From assembly GCA_963783195.1 (NCBI GenBank), contig CAWAMV010000003.1, positions 212,036 through 276,035 on the forward strand: 64,000 bases of DNA, given 5' to 3'. The stretch is from Croceibacterium_B sp963783195 (GTDB lineage: Bacteria; Pseudomonadota; Alphaproteobacteria; Sphingomonadales; Sphingomonadaceae). The first letter of the stretch is position 1. Every line of letters begins with the position of its first letter. A model generated the notes under the pieces. That model had not been told where the DNA came from and did not search any database. It saw only the letters and a list, made by a program, of their open reading frames with translations. Below, piece by piece: positions 8,406-17,372 of the stretch. Both the position numbers and the translations under genes were made by a program.

Positions 8406-9047
8406 TCACGCGTCGGGCAGAACCGCGCCCATGACGAGCGAATCGTCGCCCAGCGCATATTGCACGCCGCCGCCCGCTTCTTCCGCGATGAGGCGGATCA
8501 TGTGCGCCGGCGCGGTCCGGCCCGAAAGTTCCTCGAGCGGCAGCGAGCCTTCGAGCGCCTGCCCGATCGACTTGTCGAACGCGATCTTCGTGCCGGCGGC
8601 GCGAATCGCGATCTCGGTCGCACCGTCGCGGCGTTCCGCCCCCACGTCGAGCTGGCCTCCGCGCGGCAGGGCGTCGATGCCGATCGCCGCAAGATTGAGC
8701 AGTACCTTGACGGCAGGCTTGGCGAGTTGCGGCTCCGCCACGGCCCACTGCAGAACGATCCGGCCGTTGTCGCCGACCAGGTTCTGCACCAGCTCGCGCG
8801 GCTCGTCGCTCGGAACGGTATCGCCGAAGCCGCCGGCGGCGCCGTAGGCCAGGCGAAAGAACTTGAGCTTGTCGGCACTGATCCGGGCGCTCTGTTCGAG
8901 CAGTTCCATGCAGCGGTGGCGCATTTCGGCATCGCGCTCGTCGCGCAGCAGTTCGATGCCGTTGCTCAGCGCGCCAACGGGGCTGAGCAGGTCATGGCAC
9001 AGGCGGGAACAGAGGAGTGAAGCAAGATCGACGGTATTGGAAGACAT
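8406..9047 (-). CDS. chpT: Histidine phosphotransferase ChpT
   Basis: A 213-residue dimeric phosphotransfer protein of the alphaproteobacterial cell-cycle relay, passing phosphate from CckA to CtrA and CpdR. The phospho-accepting histidine is His18 in LCHDLLSPVGAL, inside a DHp-like two-helix N-terminal domain. The C-terminal domain resembles a degenerate histidine-kinase ATPase domain lacking the G-box motifs needed for ATP binding. The gene is divergent from the pseudouridine synthase and 19 bases upstream of the amidase, probably in one transcript with it. Confidence 0.9.
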   Translation of the reverse strand: MSSNTVDLASLLCSRLCHDLLSPVGALSNGIELLRDERDAEMRHRCMELLEQSARISADKLKFFRLAYGAAGGFGDTVPSDEPRELVQNLVGDNGRIVLQWAVAEPQLAKPAVKVLLNLAAIGIDALPRGGQLDVGAERRDGATEIAIRAAGTKIAFDKSIGQALEGSLPLEELSGRTAPAHMIRLIAEEAGGGVQYALGDDSLVMGAVLPDA

Positions 9048-9222
9048 GCCGCCGCTCTAGCGGGTGATTCGAACGCGGGAAAGTCCGGCGAATCCCCGCT
9101 CGCCGCCGAAGGCCCACGGGATGTCGACGGGATTCCCCGTTTTTCCGCCTTTCCACCGACTTGCCGCCCTGCGGCGTCATCCCCATATTTCGGTCGTGGG
9201 GGGCGAACGGATCATCGGCGGC

Positions 9223-10149
9223 ATGCTGCTCACCGCTGGGCGGCTCGACAAGGCGCTGGCAGAAGCCAGCGGCCTGTCGCGCGCGCGCATTCAGGCCCTG
9301 ATCGCCGCAGGCGCAGTCAGCGTCGCCGGCGAAGTGATCACCCAGCCATCCGGCAGGGGCTCCGCGGGCGCCCCCTTCGCGATCGCCATCCCGCCCGCCG
9401 CCGAGGCAGAGGCGCAACCGCAGGACATACCGCTCGCGATCCTTCACGAGGATGCCGACCTGATCGTGCTCGACAAGCCCGCCGGGCTCGTCGTCCATCC
9501 GGCGGCGGGAAATCGCGACGGCACGCTGGTCAACGCCCTGCTGCATCACTGCGCCGGGCGGCTTTCGGGCATCGGCGGCGTGGCGCGGCCCGGGATCGTT
9601 CACCGGATAGACAAGGACACCTCCGGCCTGCTGGTCGTCGCCAAGACCGATGCCGCACACGAGGGACTGGCCAGGCAGTTCGCCGATCACTCGATCGAGC
9701 GCGCCTATCTCGCGGTGGCCGCCGGGCACCCGCGGCCTGGCGCAGGGACGATTCGCGGGCGAATCGGGCGCTCCGACACGAACCGCAAGAAAATGGCCCC
9801 GCTTCCCGAAAGCTCCAGCCGCGGCAAGCATGCGGTCACCCACTACAAGGTGCTGCAAAAACTGGACGGTTGCGCCCTCGTCGAATGCCGGCTGGAGACG
9901 GGGCGAACTCACCAGGTCCGGGTTCACCTTGCGTCAATCGGTCATGCGCTATTGGGGGACCCTGTCTATGGACGTACGCCAGCCGCGCTCAGGCCGGTCC
10001 TCAAGGACCTGGATTTCCACCGGCAAGCCCTGCACGCCGCGAAGCTCGGATTCGTCCATCCCGTGACGGGGCACAGTCTGTCGTTCTCGAGCGAATTGCC
10101 ATCCGATATGGCGGAACTAATCGACCGAACCGGTCATTCAAATCGATGA
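9223..10149 (+). CDS. Pseudouridine synthase, RluA/RluD family
   Basis: A 308-residue RNA modification enzyme with an N-terminal S4 RNA-binding domain (RLDKALAEASGLSRARIQALIAAGAVSV) and a catalytic domain containing HRIDKDTSGLLVVAK, whose Asp is the catalytic nucleophile of the family. Also visible are LETGRTHQVRVHLASIGHALLGDPVYG and RQALHAAKLGF. RluD modifies 23S rRNA helix 69, and this is the likeliest orthologue, though RluA/RluC subfamilies cannot be excluded by eye. The frame is open from 9064; the ATG at 9223 was chosen because the S4 domain begins right after it, but starts at 9121 or GTG 9196 are possible. rpoH follows 118 bp downstream. Confidence 0.88.
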   Translation: MLLTAGRLDKALAEASGLSRARIQALIAAGAVSVAGEVITQPSGRGSAGAPFAIAIPPAAEAEAQPQDIPLAILHEDADLIVLDKPAGLVVHPAAGNRDGTLVNALLHHCAGRLSGIGGVARPGIVHRIDKDTSGLLVVAKTDAAHEGLARQFADHSIERAYLAVAAGHPRPGAGTIRGRIGRSDTNRKKMAPLPESSSRGKHAVTHYKVLQKLDGCALVECRLETGRTHQVRVHLASIGHALLGDPVYGRTPAALRPVLKDLDFHRQALHAAKLGFVHPVTGHSLSFSSELPSDMAELIDRTGHSNR

Positions 10150-10267
10150 ACTGCGCGCTGTTCTCCGTACGAATGTGTTATATCAAGTAAACCGTGGCCG
10201 CACGGTGCGGGTGCCCAGCAGGGGCCTTCACGACGCTGGCCGACGATAGAAAGGTTTGGGAAGTAAC

Positions 10268-11182
10268 GTGAGCAAGACCAAAGCACTCAGTGTGCCGGCC
10301 CTGGGCGGAGAGCAGAGCCTCAACCGCTATCTCGCCGAAATCAAGAAGTTCCCGGTGCTGACGGCAGAGCAGGAATACATGCTCGCCAAGCGCTACGAGG
10401 AGCACGAGGATCCGGATGCCGCCGCGCAACTGGTGACCAGCCACCTGCGCCTGGTGGCAAAGATCGCCATGGGCTATCGCGGCTACGGCCTGCCGGTCAG
10501 CGACCTCATCTCCGAAGGTAACGTCGGCCTGATGCAGGGCGTCAAGAAGTTCGAGCCCGAGCGGGGCTTCCGCCTCGCCACCTACGCGATGTGGTGGATC
10601 AAGGCCTCGATCCAGGAGTTCATCCTGCGCTCGTGGAGCCTCGTGAAGATGGGCACGACCGCGGCGCAGAAGAAGTTGTTCTTCAACCTGCGGCGGATGA
10701 AGAAGAACCTCGAAGCCTACGAGGATACCGATCTCCATCCCGACGATGTCGCCAAGATCGCGCACGACCTCGGCGTGCCCGAGCAGGAAGTGGTCAACAT
10801 GAACCGCCGGATGATGATGGGTGGCGACGGTTCGCTGAACACGCCCATGCGCAACGGCGAAGAGGGCTCCGGCGAGTGGCAGGACTGGCTGCAGGACAAG
10901 GGCCCGCTGCAGGACGAGATCGTTGCCGACGCCGAAGAGGCCGAAGTGCGCCATGACATGCTCACCGAGGCAATGGACAGCCTCAACGATCGCGAGAAGC
11001 ATATCCTGACCGAGCGCCGCCTGACGGAAAACCCGCAGACGCTCGAAGAGCTCAGTCAGGTCTACGACGTCAGCCGCGAGCGCATCCGCCAGATCGAGGT
11101 GCGCGCGTTCGAAAAGCTGCAGAAGGCGATGCAGCGGATCGCCACCGAAAAGTTGCTGCCCGCACCGCAACCCGCGGCCTGA
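10268..11182 (+). CDS. rpoH: RNA polymerase heat-shock sigma factor RpoH (sigma-32)
   Basis: A 304-residue group 3 sigma factor. Region 2 includes RLVAKIAMGYRGYGLPVSDLISEGNVGLM and the RLATYAMWWIKASIQEFILRSW block. It is followed by the RpoH box QKKLFFNLRR, diagnostic of sigma-32 against RpoD and RpoS. Region 4.2 contains the helix-turn-helix LEELSQVYDVSRERIRQIEVRA. The start is GTG at 10268 with GGGAAG five bases upstream; the TTG at 10256 lies in that ribosome binding site. It directs heat-shock transcription. Sphingomonads often carry two rpoH copies; this window shows one. A strong terminator follows at 11204. Confidence 0.95.
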   Translation: MSKTKALSVPALGGEQSLNRYLAEIKKFPVLTAEQEYMLAKRYEEHEDPDAAAQLVTSHLRLVAKIAMGYRGYGLPVSDLISEGNVGLMQGVKKFEPERGFRLATYAMWWIKASIQEFILRSWSLVKMGTTAAQKKLFFNLRRMKKNLEAYEDTDLHPDDVAKIAHDLGVPEQEVVNMNRRMMMGGDGSLNTPMRNGEEGSGEWQDWLQDKGPLQDEIVADAEEAEVRHDMLTEAMDSLNDREKHILTERRLTENPQTLEELSQVYDVSRERIRQIEVRAFEKLQKAMQRIATEKLLPAPQPAA

Positions 11183-11203
11183 CGTAGAAGCGCAACGAGT
11201 GAC

Positions 11204-11241
11204 AAGCCGGGCAAGCGACATACTGCTTGCCCGGCTTTTCT
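11204..11241 (+). terminator. Rho-independent terminator of rpoH
   Basis: A perfect 13-bp stem (11204-11216 with 11225-11237) with an 8-base loop and a T-rich tail (TTTTCTTT overlapping the stem end). It lies 21 bases after the rpoH stop codon. Confidence 0.93.
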
Positions 11242-11290
11242 TTGCCGCTAAGCCTCTCCTTCGGCGCCACTCGCGTCCGGAGATCCGCGC

Positions 11291-12541
11291 ATGACAGCTC
11301 ACGCCGAGGCTGGTCCCGCCATCGACGCGGAACACCTTTCGACAGGCAAGATCAGCCGGCCGGTCATCTTCGCCCCGCTTTTCGCACCCTTCGGCATTTC
11401 CAGCGGCTATGTCAGCGTCACGCTTGCCTTCCTGCTCAGCGAAGCCGGCCTCTCCACCGCCATCATCGGTACGATCATCGCGCTCTCGGTATGGCCGCAG
11501 ACGGTCAAGATGCTCTGGGCGCCCTTCGTCGACACGATCGGCAACCCGAAGGTCTGGTACGGCGTGGGTACGACCATCGTCGGCCTGTCCATCCTGCTGA
11601 TGAGCGTGATGCACAAGACCGAGGCGGAGGTCCCGCTGTTCATCGCCATTCTCGTCATATCGTCCGTCGCCTCGACGTTCATATCGATGGCGACCGAAAT
11701 CTTCATGGCGAACCAGGTGCCGCCCGAACTTCGCGGCCGGGCGAGCGGGTGGTCGCAGGCGGGCAACCTCGGCGGCGCCGGAATCGGCGGCGGCGTGGGC
11801 TTGTTACTGGCCGAGAACATCGCCGCTACATGGGTCTCAGGCGCGGTACTCGCCGCGGTTTGCTTTGCCTGCTGGGGTGCCACGCTGTTCCTGCCTCGAC
11901 TGGTCAAGGTGGGGATGCAGGGCGTGAACTATCTCGCCCACCTCAAGGAGGTGCTGGTCAACGTCTGGCAGGTCGCCAGGTCGCGGCTCGGCTATCTGGC
12001 GCTGATCATCATGATCCTGCCGATCGGGTCGGGCGGCGTCCCTTGGTCGGCGATTGCCGGCGAATGGAACGCCGGCGCCAACATCGTCGCCACGGTTAAC
12101 GGCGTGCTGGGCGGTGTCGCCTCGATCGTCGGCGCCCTCGTGGCAGGTTACATCTGCGACAGAATGGACCTCAAGAAAGCCTATTCGATGTTCGGCATCT
12201 TCGTCGGCCTCGTCTCGGTGTCGCTGATCGCCTTGCCGCGGGTGCCGGGCGTCTTCATCGGCGGCGTGCTGGCCTATCAGGCGGCGGTCGGCATGGCCTA
12301 CACCGGCTATGCGGCCATCGTGCTCGAGGCCATCGGCAAGAAGTCGCCGGCGACAAACTGGAACCTGATGGCTGCCCTGTCGAACATCCCGATCGCGGTC
12401 ATGGCGCAGGTCGACGGGCACGTCCACGACGCTTATGGCACAGACATGATGCTGCTGGGCGAACTGGCCTTCCCGACCGCCGCCATCATGCTGTTCTGGG
12501 TGTTCGTCCTGCTTACCCGTCCTCGCGGCTCCGGCGCGTAG
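11291..12541 (+). CDS. MFS transporter (PucC/AmpG-like)
   Basis: A 416-residue inner-membrane protein with about twelve hydrophobic segments and the major-facilitator layout. The motif between helices 2 and 3 is APFVDTIGNPK, resembling the D-x-x-x-x-R/K loop. Segments such as GRASGWSQAGNLGGAGIGGGVGLL and the middle loop LPRLVKVGMQGVNYLAHLKEVLVNVWQ resemble the AmpG/PucC group, which includes muropeptide and tetrapyrrole-related transporters. The substrate cannot be told from sequence. A peptidoglycan link would fit the following gene, mtgA (35 bp away on the same strand), but that is inference. Confidence 0.75.
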   Translation: MTAHAEAGPAIDAEHLSTGKISRPVIFAPLFAPFGISSGYVSVTLAFLLSEAGLSTAIIGTIIALSVWPQTVKMLWAPFVDTIGNPKVWYGVGTTIVGLSILLMSVMHKTEAEVPLFIAILVISSVASTFISMATEIFMANQVPPELRGRASGWSQAGNLGGAGIGGGVGLLLAENIAATWVSGAVLAAVCFACWGATLFLPRLVKVGMQGVNYLAHLKEVLVNVWQVARSRLGYLALIIMILPIGSGGVPWSAIAGEWNAGANIVATVNGVLGGVASIVGALVAGYICDRMDLKKAYSMFGIFVGLVSVSLIALPRVPGVFIGGVLAYQAAVGMAYTGYAAIVLEAIGKKSPATNWNLMAALSNIPIAVMAQVDGHVHDAYGTDMMLLGELAFPTAAIMLFWVFVLLTRPRGSGA

Positions 12542-12576
12542 TTGCACCTGCGCTTCCAGACAGTTAGGCCCTCCCG

Positions 12577-13245
12577 ATGATCCGCGTGCTGCGCTTCATT
12601 ATCTGGGCCATCGCCTGGTTCGTCGGCCTCAGCCTGCTGCTCGTGCTGGTGTTCCGCTTCGTCCCGGTGCCGATCACCGCGACGATGGTGATGGACGACA
12701 ACGCCATCACCAAGGACTGGACCCCGCTCAGCCGAATCGACCGCAACATGGTCTCCGCCGTCATCGCGGGCGAGGACGGCAAGTTCTGCACCCACGACGG
12801 CTTCGACCGCCAGGCGATCGAGAAGGCGATCGAGCGCAATGCCGAGGGCGGGCGCATCCGTGGCGGCTCCACGATCAGTCAACAAACCGCCAAGAACGTC
12901 TTTCTGTGGCAAGGGGGCGGTTATTTCAGGAAGGGCCTGGAAGCCTGGTTCACTTTCCTGATCGAGAAGCTCTGGGGCAAGCGCCGGATCATGGAGGTCT
13001 ACCTGAACGTCGCCGAGACCGGCATCGGCACCTACGGGGTCGAAGCGGGCAGCGAACGGTATTTCAAGCACTCGGCGGCGCGCCTGAGCAGGAATGAAGC
13101 GGCGCGCATGGCAGCGGCTCTGCCCCTGCCGAAGAAGCGTGCGGTGGTGAGCCCCAGCGGCTTCACCCGTCGCTACGGCAACACGATCGCGGCACGCATC
13201 GGCGTGGTCCGGCGTGACGGCCTCAACTCCTGCGTCTACGATTGA
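12577..13245 (+). CDS. mtgA: Monofunctional biosynthetic peptidoglycan transglycosylase MtgA
   Basis: A 222-residue GT51 enzyme that polymerises lipid II into glycan strands on the periplasmic face. One N-terminal anchor helix (about residues 5-27) precedes the catalytic domain. Family motifs are VIAGEDGKFCTHDGFD (the catalytic Glu motif EDxxFxxHxG) and GGSTISQQTAKNVFLW, followed by KRRIMEVYLNVAETG. There is no transpeptidase domain, and the length matches MtgA. The next gene, a CDF transporter, starts 3 bases after the stop, so the two are translationally close. Confidence 0.95.
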   Translation: MIRVLRFIIWAIAWFVGLSLLLVLVFRFVPVPITATMVMDDNAITKDWTPLSRIDRNMVSAVIAGEDGKFCTHDGFDRQAIEKAIERNAEGGRIRGGSTISQQTAKNVFLWQGGGYFRKGLEAWFTFLIEKLWGKRRIMEVYLNVAETGIGTYGVEAGSERYFKHSAARLSRNEAARMAAALPLPKKRAVVSPSGFTRRYGNTIAARIGVVRRDGLNSCVYD

Positions 13246-13248
13246 TCG

Positions 13249-14178
13249 ATGGGCGCGGGACACTCTCATTCGCACCAACAGGACGGGCAGGGCCACAGCC
13301 ATGCACCGGCGGACTTCGGGCGTGCATTCGCTATCGGGGTGGTGCTCAATTCGGCTTTCGTCCTGATCGAGGCCGGGTTCGGCCTCTGGTCGGGCTCGAT
13401 GGCCTTGCTGGCCGACGCAGGACACAACCTGTCTGACGTGCTCAGTCTGCTTATCGCCTGGGGCGCGAACTGGGCCACCCAGCGCCCCGCCACCTCGCGC
13501 TACACATATGGCTACAAGGCGAGTTCGATCCTCGCCGCGCTGGCCAACGCGGGCCTGCTGCTGGTGGCGCTCGGAGCAATCCTGTTCGAGACGATCGATC
13601 GCTTCTTCCACACGCCCGAGGTGGAGGGCTGGACGATGGTCGGTGTTGCCGGCGTGGGCATCGTCATCAATACCGCGACCGCGCTGCTCTTCGCCCGCGG
13701 ACGCAAGAGCGACATCAATATCCGCGGCGCTTTCCTGCACATGGCGGCCGACGCGCTCGTGAGTCTGGGCGTGGTGATCGCCGGTGCGCTGATCCTGGCG
13801 ACCGGCGCGATGTGGCTCGACCCGCTGACCAGCGTGCTCATCGTCGTCGTCATCGCCTACGGAACCTGGGGCCTGCTGCGCGACAGCGTGAAGATGGGCC
13901 TGCTTGCCGTGCCGGATCACGTCGACGAAGCGGATGTCCGCATTTACCTCGAGAGCTTGCCCGGCGTGACTGCGGTGCACGACCTGCACATCTGGCCGAT
14001 GAGCACGACCGAGACCGCGCTCACTGCTCACCTCGTGATGCCGGGCGGCTATCCCGGCGACCGGCTCTTGAAGGAAGCGGCCGTCGAGCTGGAGCATCAT
14101 CATCACATCGAGCATGTCACGCTGCAGGTCGAAACCGATGCCGAAGAGTGTGGCTTGGGCGAGGCAGGGCACCACTGA
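13249..14178 (+). CDS. Cation diffusion facilitator transporter (CzcD/ZitB type)
   Basis: A 309-residue inner-membrane divalent metal/proton antiporter, likely exporting Zn2+ (possibly Co2+ or Cd2+). A His-rich N-terminus (GHSHSHQQDGQGHSH) precedes six membrane segments. The metal site is HNLSDVLSLLIAW in helix 2 (LLADAGHNLSD) and HMAADALVSLGVV in helix 5, giving the HxxxD/HxxxD set that favours zinc. The C-terminal cytosolic ferredoxin-like domain contains HDLHIWPMSTTETALTAHLVMPG and ends with further His clusters (HHHHIEH). It follows mtgA by 3 bases and precedes the GFA gene, probably in one operon. Confidence 0.92.
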   Translation: MGAGHSHSHQQDGQGHSHAPADFGRAFAIGVVLNSAFVLIEAGFGLWSGSMALLADAGHNLSDVLSLLIAWGANWATQRPATSRYTYGYKASSILAALANAGLLLVALGAILFETIDRFFHTPEVEGWTMVGVAGVGIVINTATALLFARGRKSDINIRGAFLHMAADALVSLGVVIAGALILATGAMWLDPLTSVLIVVVIAYGTWGLLRDSVKMGLLAVPDHVDEADVRIYLESLPGVTAVHDLHIWPMSTTETALTAHLVMPGGYPGDRLLKEAAVELEHHHHIEHVTLQVETDAEECGLGEAGHH

Positions 14179-14188
14179 GGAGGGCAGG

Positions 14189-14686
14189 ATGGACGAGACG
14201 GTGCGCGAAGGGGGATGCGGATGCGGGACGGTGCGTTACCGCGTCACCGGCGATCCGATCTTCGTCAACAACTGCCACTGCAAGCTCTGTCAGCACCAGA
14301 CCGGCTCCACCAGCGTAGTCAACGCCTTCATCGAGGCCGAACGGCTGGAACTCGTCGACGGCGAACTGAGCGAACACATCGTTCCGGCTGGCAGCGGCGG
14401 GCCGCACACAATCTGCCGTTGCGCACGGTGCGGCACCGCCGTCTGGAGCCGCTACCCACGCCTCGGCAGCCTCGGCTACGGCCTGCGTGTCGGCACGCTG
14501 GATGAAACCGGCGCATTTACGCCGGACGCGGTGATCTTCGTCGAAAGCAAGATGCCCTGGGTCGCGCTTCCGGACGCCATCCCCGTGTTCGAGAAGACCT
14601 ACAACCCGTTCGAACTGCTTCCGCCCGAGCGGGTGGCGCGGCTGCAAGCGATGCTGGAGCGGCGAAAGGCCGGTGAGGGAAGCTAG
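14189..14686 (+). CDS. GFA-family (glutathione-dependent formaldehyde-activating / CENP-V) protein
   Basis: A 165-residue protein of the zinc-binding GFA fold. Cysteine clusters match the family: GGCGCGTVRY near the N-terminus, NCHCKLCQHQTG and ICRCARCGTAVW. Founding members were described as catalysing S-hydroxymethylglutathione formation, but most bacterial members are uncharacterised, so no reaction is asserted. The start is the ATG at 14189, preceded by GAGGAGGG; the frame extends upstream into the CDF gene without similarity. Its 3' end overlaps the convergent SdpI-like gene by 4 bases. Confidence 0.85.
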   Translation: MDETVREGGCGCGTVRYRVTGDPIFVNNCHCKLCQHQTGSTSVVNAFIEAERLELVDGELSEHIVPAGSGGPHTICRCARCGTAVWSRYPRLGSLGYGLRVGTLDETGAFTPDAVIFVESKMPWVALPDAIPVFEKTYNPFELLPPERVARLQAMLERRKAGEGS

Positions 14687-15018
14687 GCGGACCGTACCCA
14701 GCGAAGCATTAGCCACAACATGAAGCAGTGCGCGAGAAAGATCAGCGCGCCGCCGATCACCGCGCCGATAATGGCTTCCTGCGCGTCGTCGGCGAAAGCA
14801 TCGCCCAGTACATAACCCATGGCCAGCAGCGCACATGCCAACAGCGCGTAGAAAACCGGCAGCACGCCAAGCACCACCCAACGCGATCCGAACTGGTCGG
14901 CTTTTCCGCGAATGTCGAAATGCGTCGGTACTTCGCCGTCAGGCAGCCGGCGGGCAATCAAGAGCGAAGCCCCGGCCATCGCCATCACGAACCCAATCGA
15001 GATGACGAAGGCCAGCAC
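14683..15018 (-). CDS. SdpI/DUF1648-like small membrane protein
   Basis: A 111-residue protein with three predicted membrane helices. Between the first and second helix lies LPDGEVPTHFDIRGKADQFGSRW, matching the DUF1648 signature found in SdpI, the immunity/signalling protein of the Bacillus SDP toxin system, and in many proteins of unknown role. The likely start is GTG at 15018, 9 bases after the clpX stop on the same strand, so it is probably translated from the clpP-clpX transcript. Function unknown here. Confidence 0.7.
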   Translation of the reverse strand: MLAFVISIGFVMAMAGASLLIARRLPDGEVPTHFDIRGKADQFGSRWVVLGVLPVFYALLACALLAMGYVLGDAFADDAQEAIIGAVIGGALIFLAHCFMLWLMLRWVRSA

Positions 15019-15027
15019 GCCAGCCTG

Positions 15028-16293
<1,266 letters not shown>

Positions 16294-16306
16294 TCCATCA
16301 TCCTGT

Positions 16307-16330
16307 TCCCGCGCGGTTTAGCACGCGGGA
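16307..16330 (-). other. Hairpin between clpP and clpX
   Basis: TCCCGCG (16307-16313) and CGCGGGA (16324-16330) pair in a 7-bp stem with a 10-base loop, 14 bases before the clpX start codon. No T-tract follows on the minus strand, so it is more likely an mRNA structure (processing or translation control) than a terminator. Confidence 0.35.
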
Positions 16331-16450
16331 TTCGTCCCCGCCAATGTAAGGCCGGGGCTCGCCAAATCAATCGGGCTATCCTTAATCCTCATGCCTTGCT
16401 CCAGCGTGAAGGTGCAGGGTTGCCAAAATGCTACAGTTTTACGGCGCCCC

Positions 16451-17143
16451 TTATTCCGGTGCGCCGCCGGCCGAACCACTGGTATCGCCCACCTCGTCGC
16501 CCGCCGGCCGGGTCTCGAAGACCTTGTCGACGATGCCGAACTTCAAGGCTTCGTCCGCCTCGAGGAAGGTGTCGCGATCGAGCGTCCTCTCGATGTCGGT
16601 CAGGCTCTGCCCCGTGTACTTCACGTAGAGATCGTTCATCCGGCGGCGAATGCGCAGGATTTCCTTTGCCTGAATCTCGATATCGCTGGCCATGCCACGC
16701 GCACCGCCGCTCGGCTGGTGGACCATGATGCGGCTGTTGGGCAACGCGATGCGCATGCCCGGCTCGCCCGCGGCGAGAAGGAAGCTGCCCATGCTGGCCG
16801 CCTGGCCCACGCAAACCGTGGAAACGCGCGGCTTGATGTACTGCATGGTGTCGTGGATCGCCATGCCGGCAGTCACCACGCCGCCCGGGGAGTTGATGTA
16901 CATCGAGATGTCGCGGCTGTTCTCGCTTTCGAGATAGAGCAACTGGGCGACGATCAGCGAGGCCATGTTGTCCTCGACCTCGCCCGTGACGAACACGATA
17001 CGCTCGCGCAGCAGGCGGCTGAAGATGTCGAAGCTGCGCTCGCCGCGGCTCGTGCTCTCTACGACGACGGGCACGAGGGCGCCGGTGACGGGATCCTGGG
17101 TGAACTTGCCTTGTGCGTTACCGGTGCCGAACAGGTCGATCAT
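16451..17143 (-). CDS. clpP: ATP-dependent Clp protease proteolytic subunit ClpP
   Basis: A 230-residue serine peptidase forming the 14-mer degradation chamber with ClpX. The catalytic triad is complete: Ser117 in QAASMGS, His142 in VHQPSGG and Asp191 in LDRD. YINSPGG is the conserved oxyanion-region motif. The C-terminus carries a Gly/Ser-rich extension of about 20 residues (ETRPAGDEVGDTSGSAGGAPE region) beyond the usual ClpP fold. GAGGA precedes the ATG. It is divergent from the first TonB receptor gene. Confidence 0.98.
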   Translation of the reverse strand: MIDLFGTGNAQGKFTQDPVTGALVPVVVESTSRGERSFDIFSRLLRERIVFVTGEVEDNMASLIVAQLLYLESENSRDISMYINSPGGVVTAGMAIHDTMQYIKPRVSTVCVGQAASMGSFLLAAGEPGMRIALPNSRIMVHQPSGGARGMASDIEIQAKEILRIRRRMNDLYVKYTGQSLTDIERTLDRDTFLEADEALKFGIVDKVFETRPAGDEVGDTSGSAGGAPE

Positions 17144-17255
17144 AAGTCCTCTTTCGTGTGATGCGGCGGCCTATGTCGCGCCTTGCCGCGCGATGTTCAA
17201 GGGGCTTGCCGGGTGAAGCGTGACGGGGCTGTTCGACGCTTCGTCGTGGATTCAT

Positions 17256-17288
17256 GCCGTTTGTCGGCAGGCATTCGCCGTTTGTCGG
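17256..17288. promoter_or_regulatory. Tandem 12-bp direct repeats in clpP/TonB-receptor promoter region
   Basis: GCCGTTTGTCGG occurs exactly twice, at 17256-17267 and 17277-17288, 21 bp apart (two helical turns). Each copy is itself a GCCG-N5-CGG(C/G) dyad. They sit in the 229-bp gap between the divergent clpP and TonB-receptor genes, 85-117 bp upstream of the receptor ATG. This arrangement is typical of a two-site operator; the regulator is unknown. Confidence 0.5.
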
Positions 17289-17372
17289 GTGGGTTGGCCC
17301 GAGATCGGAAGACGAAGGCTGCCGGTCGAAGGCGACCTGCAAGGGACCAGCGCGGGGCGTTAGTTCCGGTGC

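Noticed and set aside
12433..14175. A 580-codon minus-strand frame opposite mtgA and the CDF gene
   Set aside because: Shadow of two well-identified genes.
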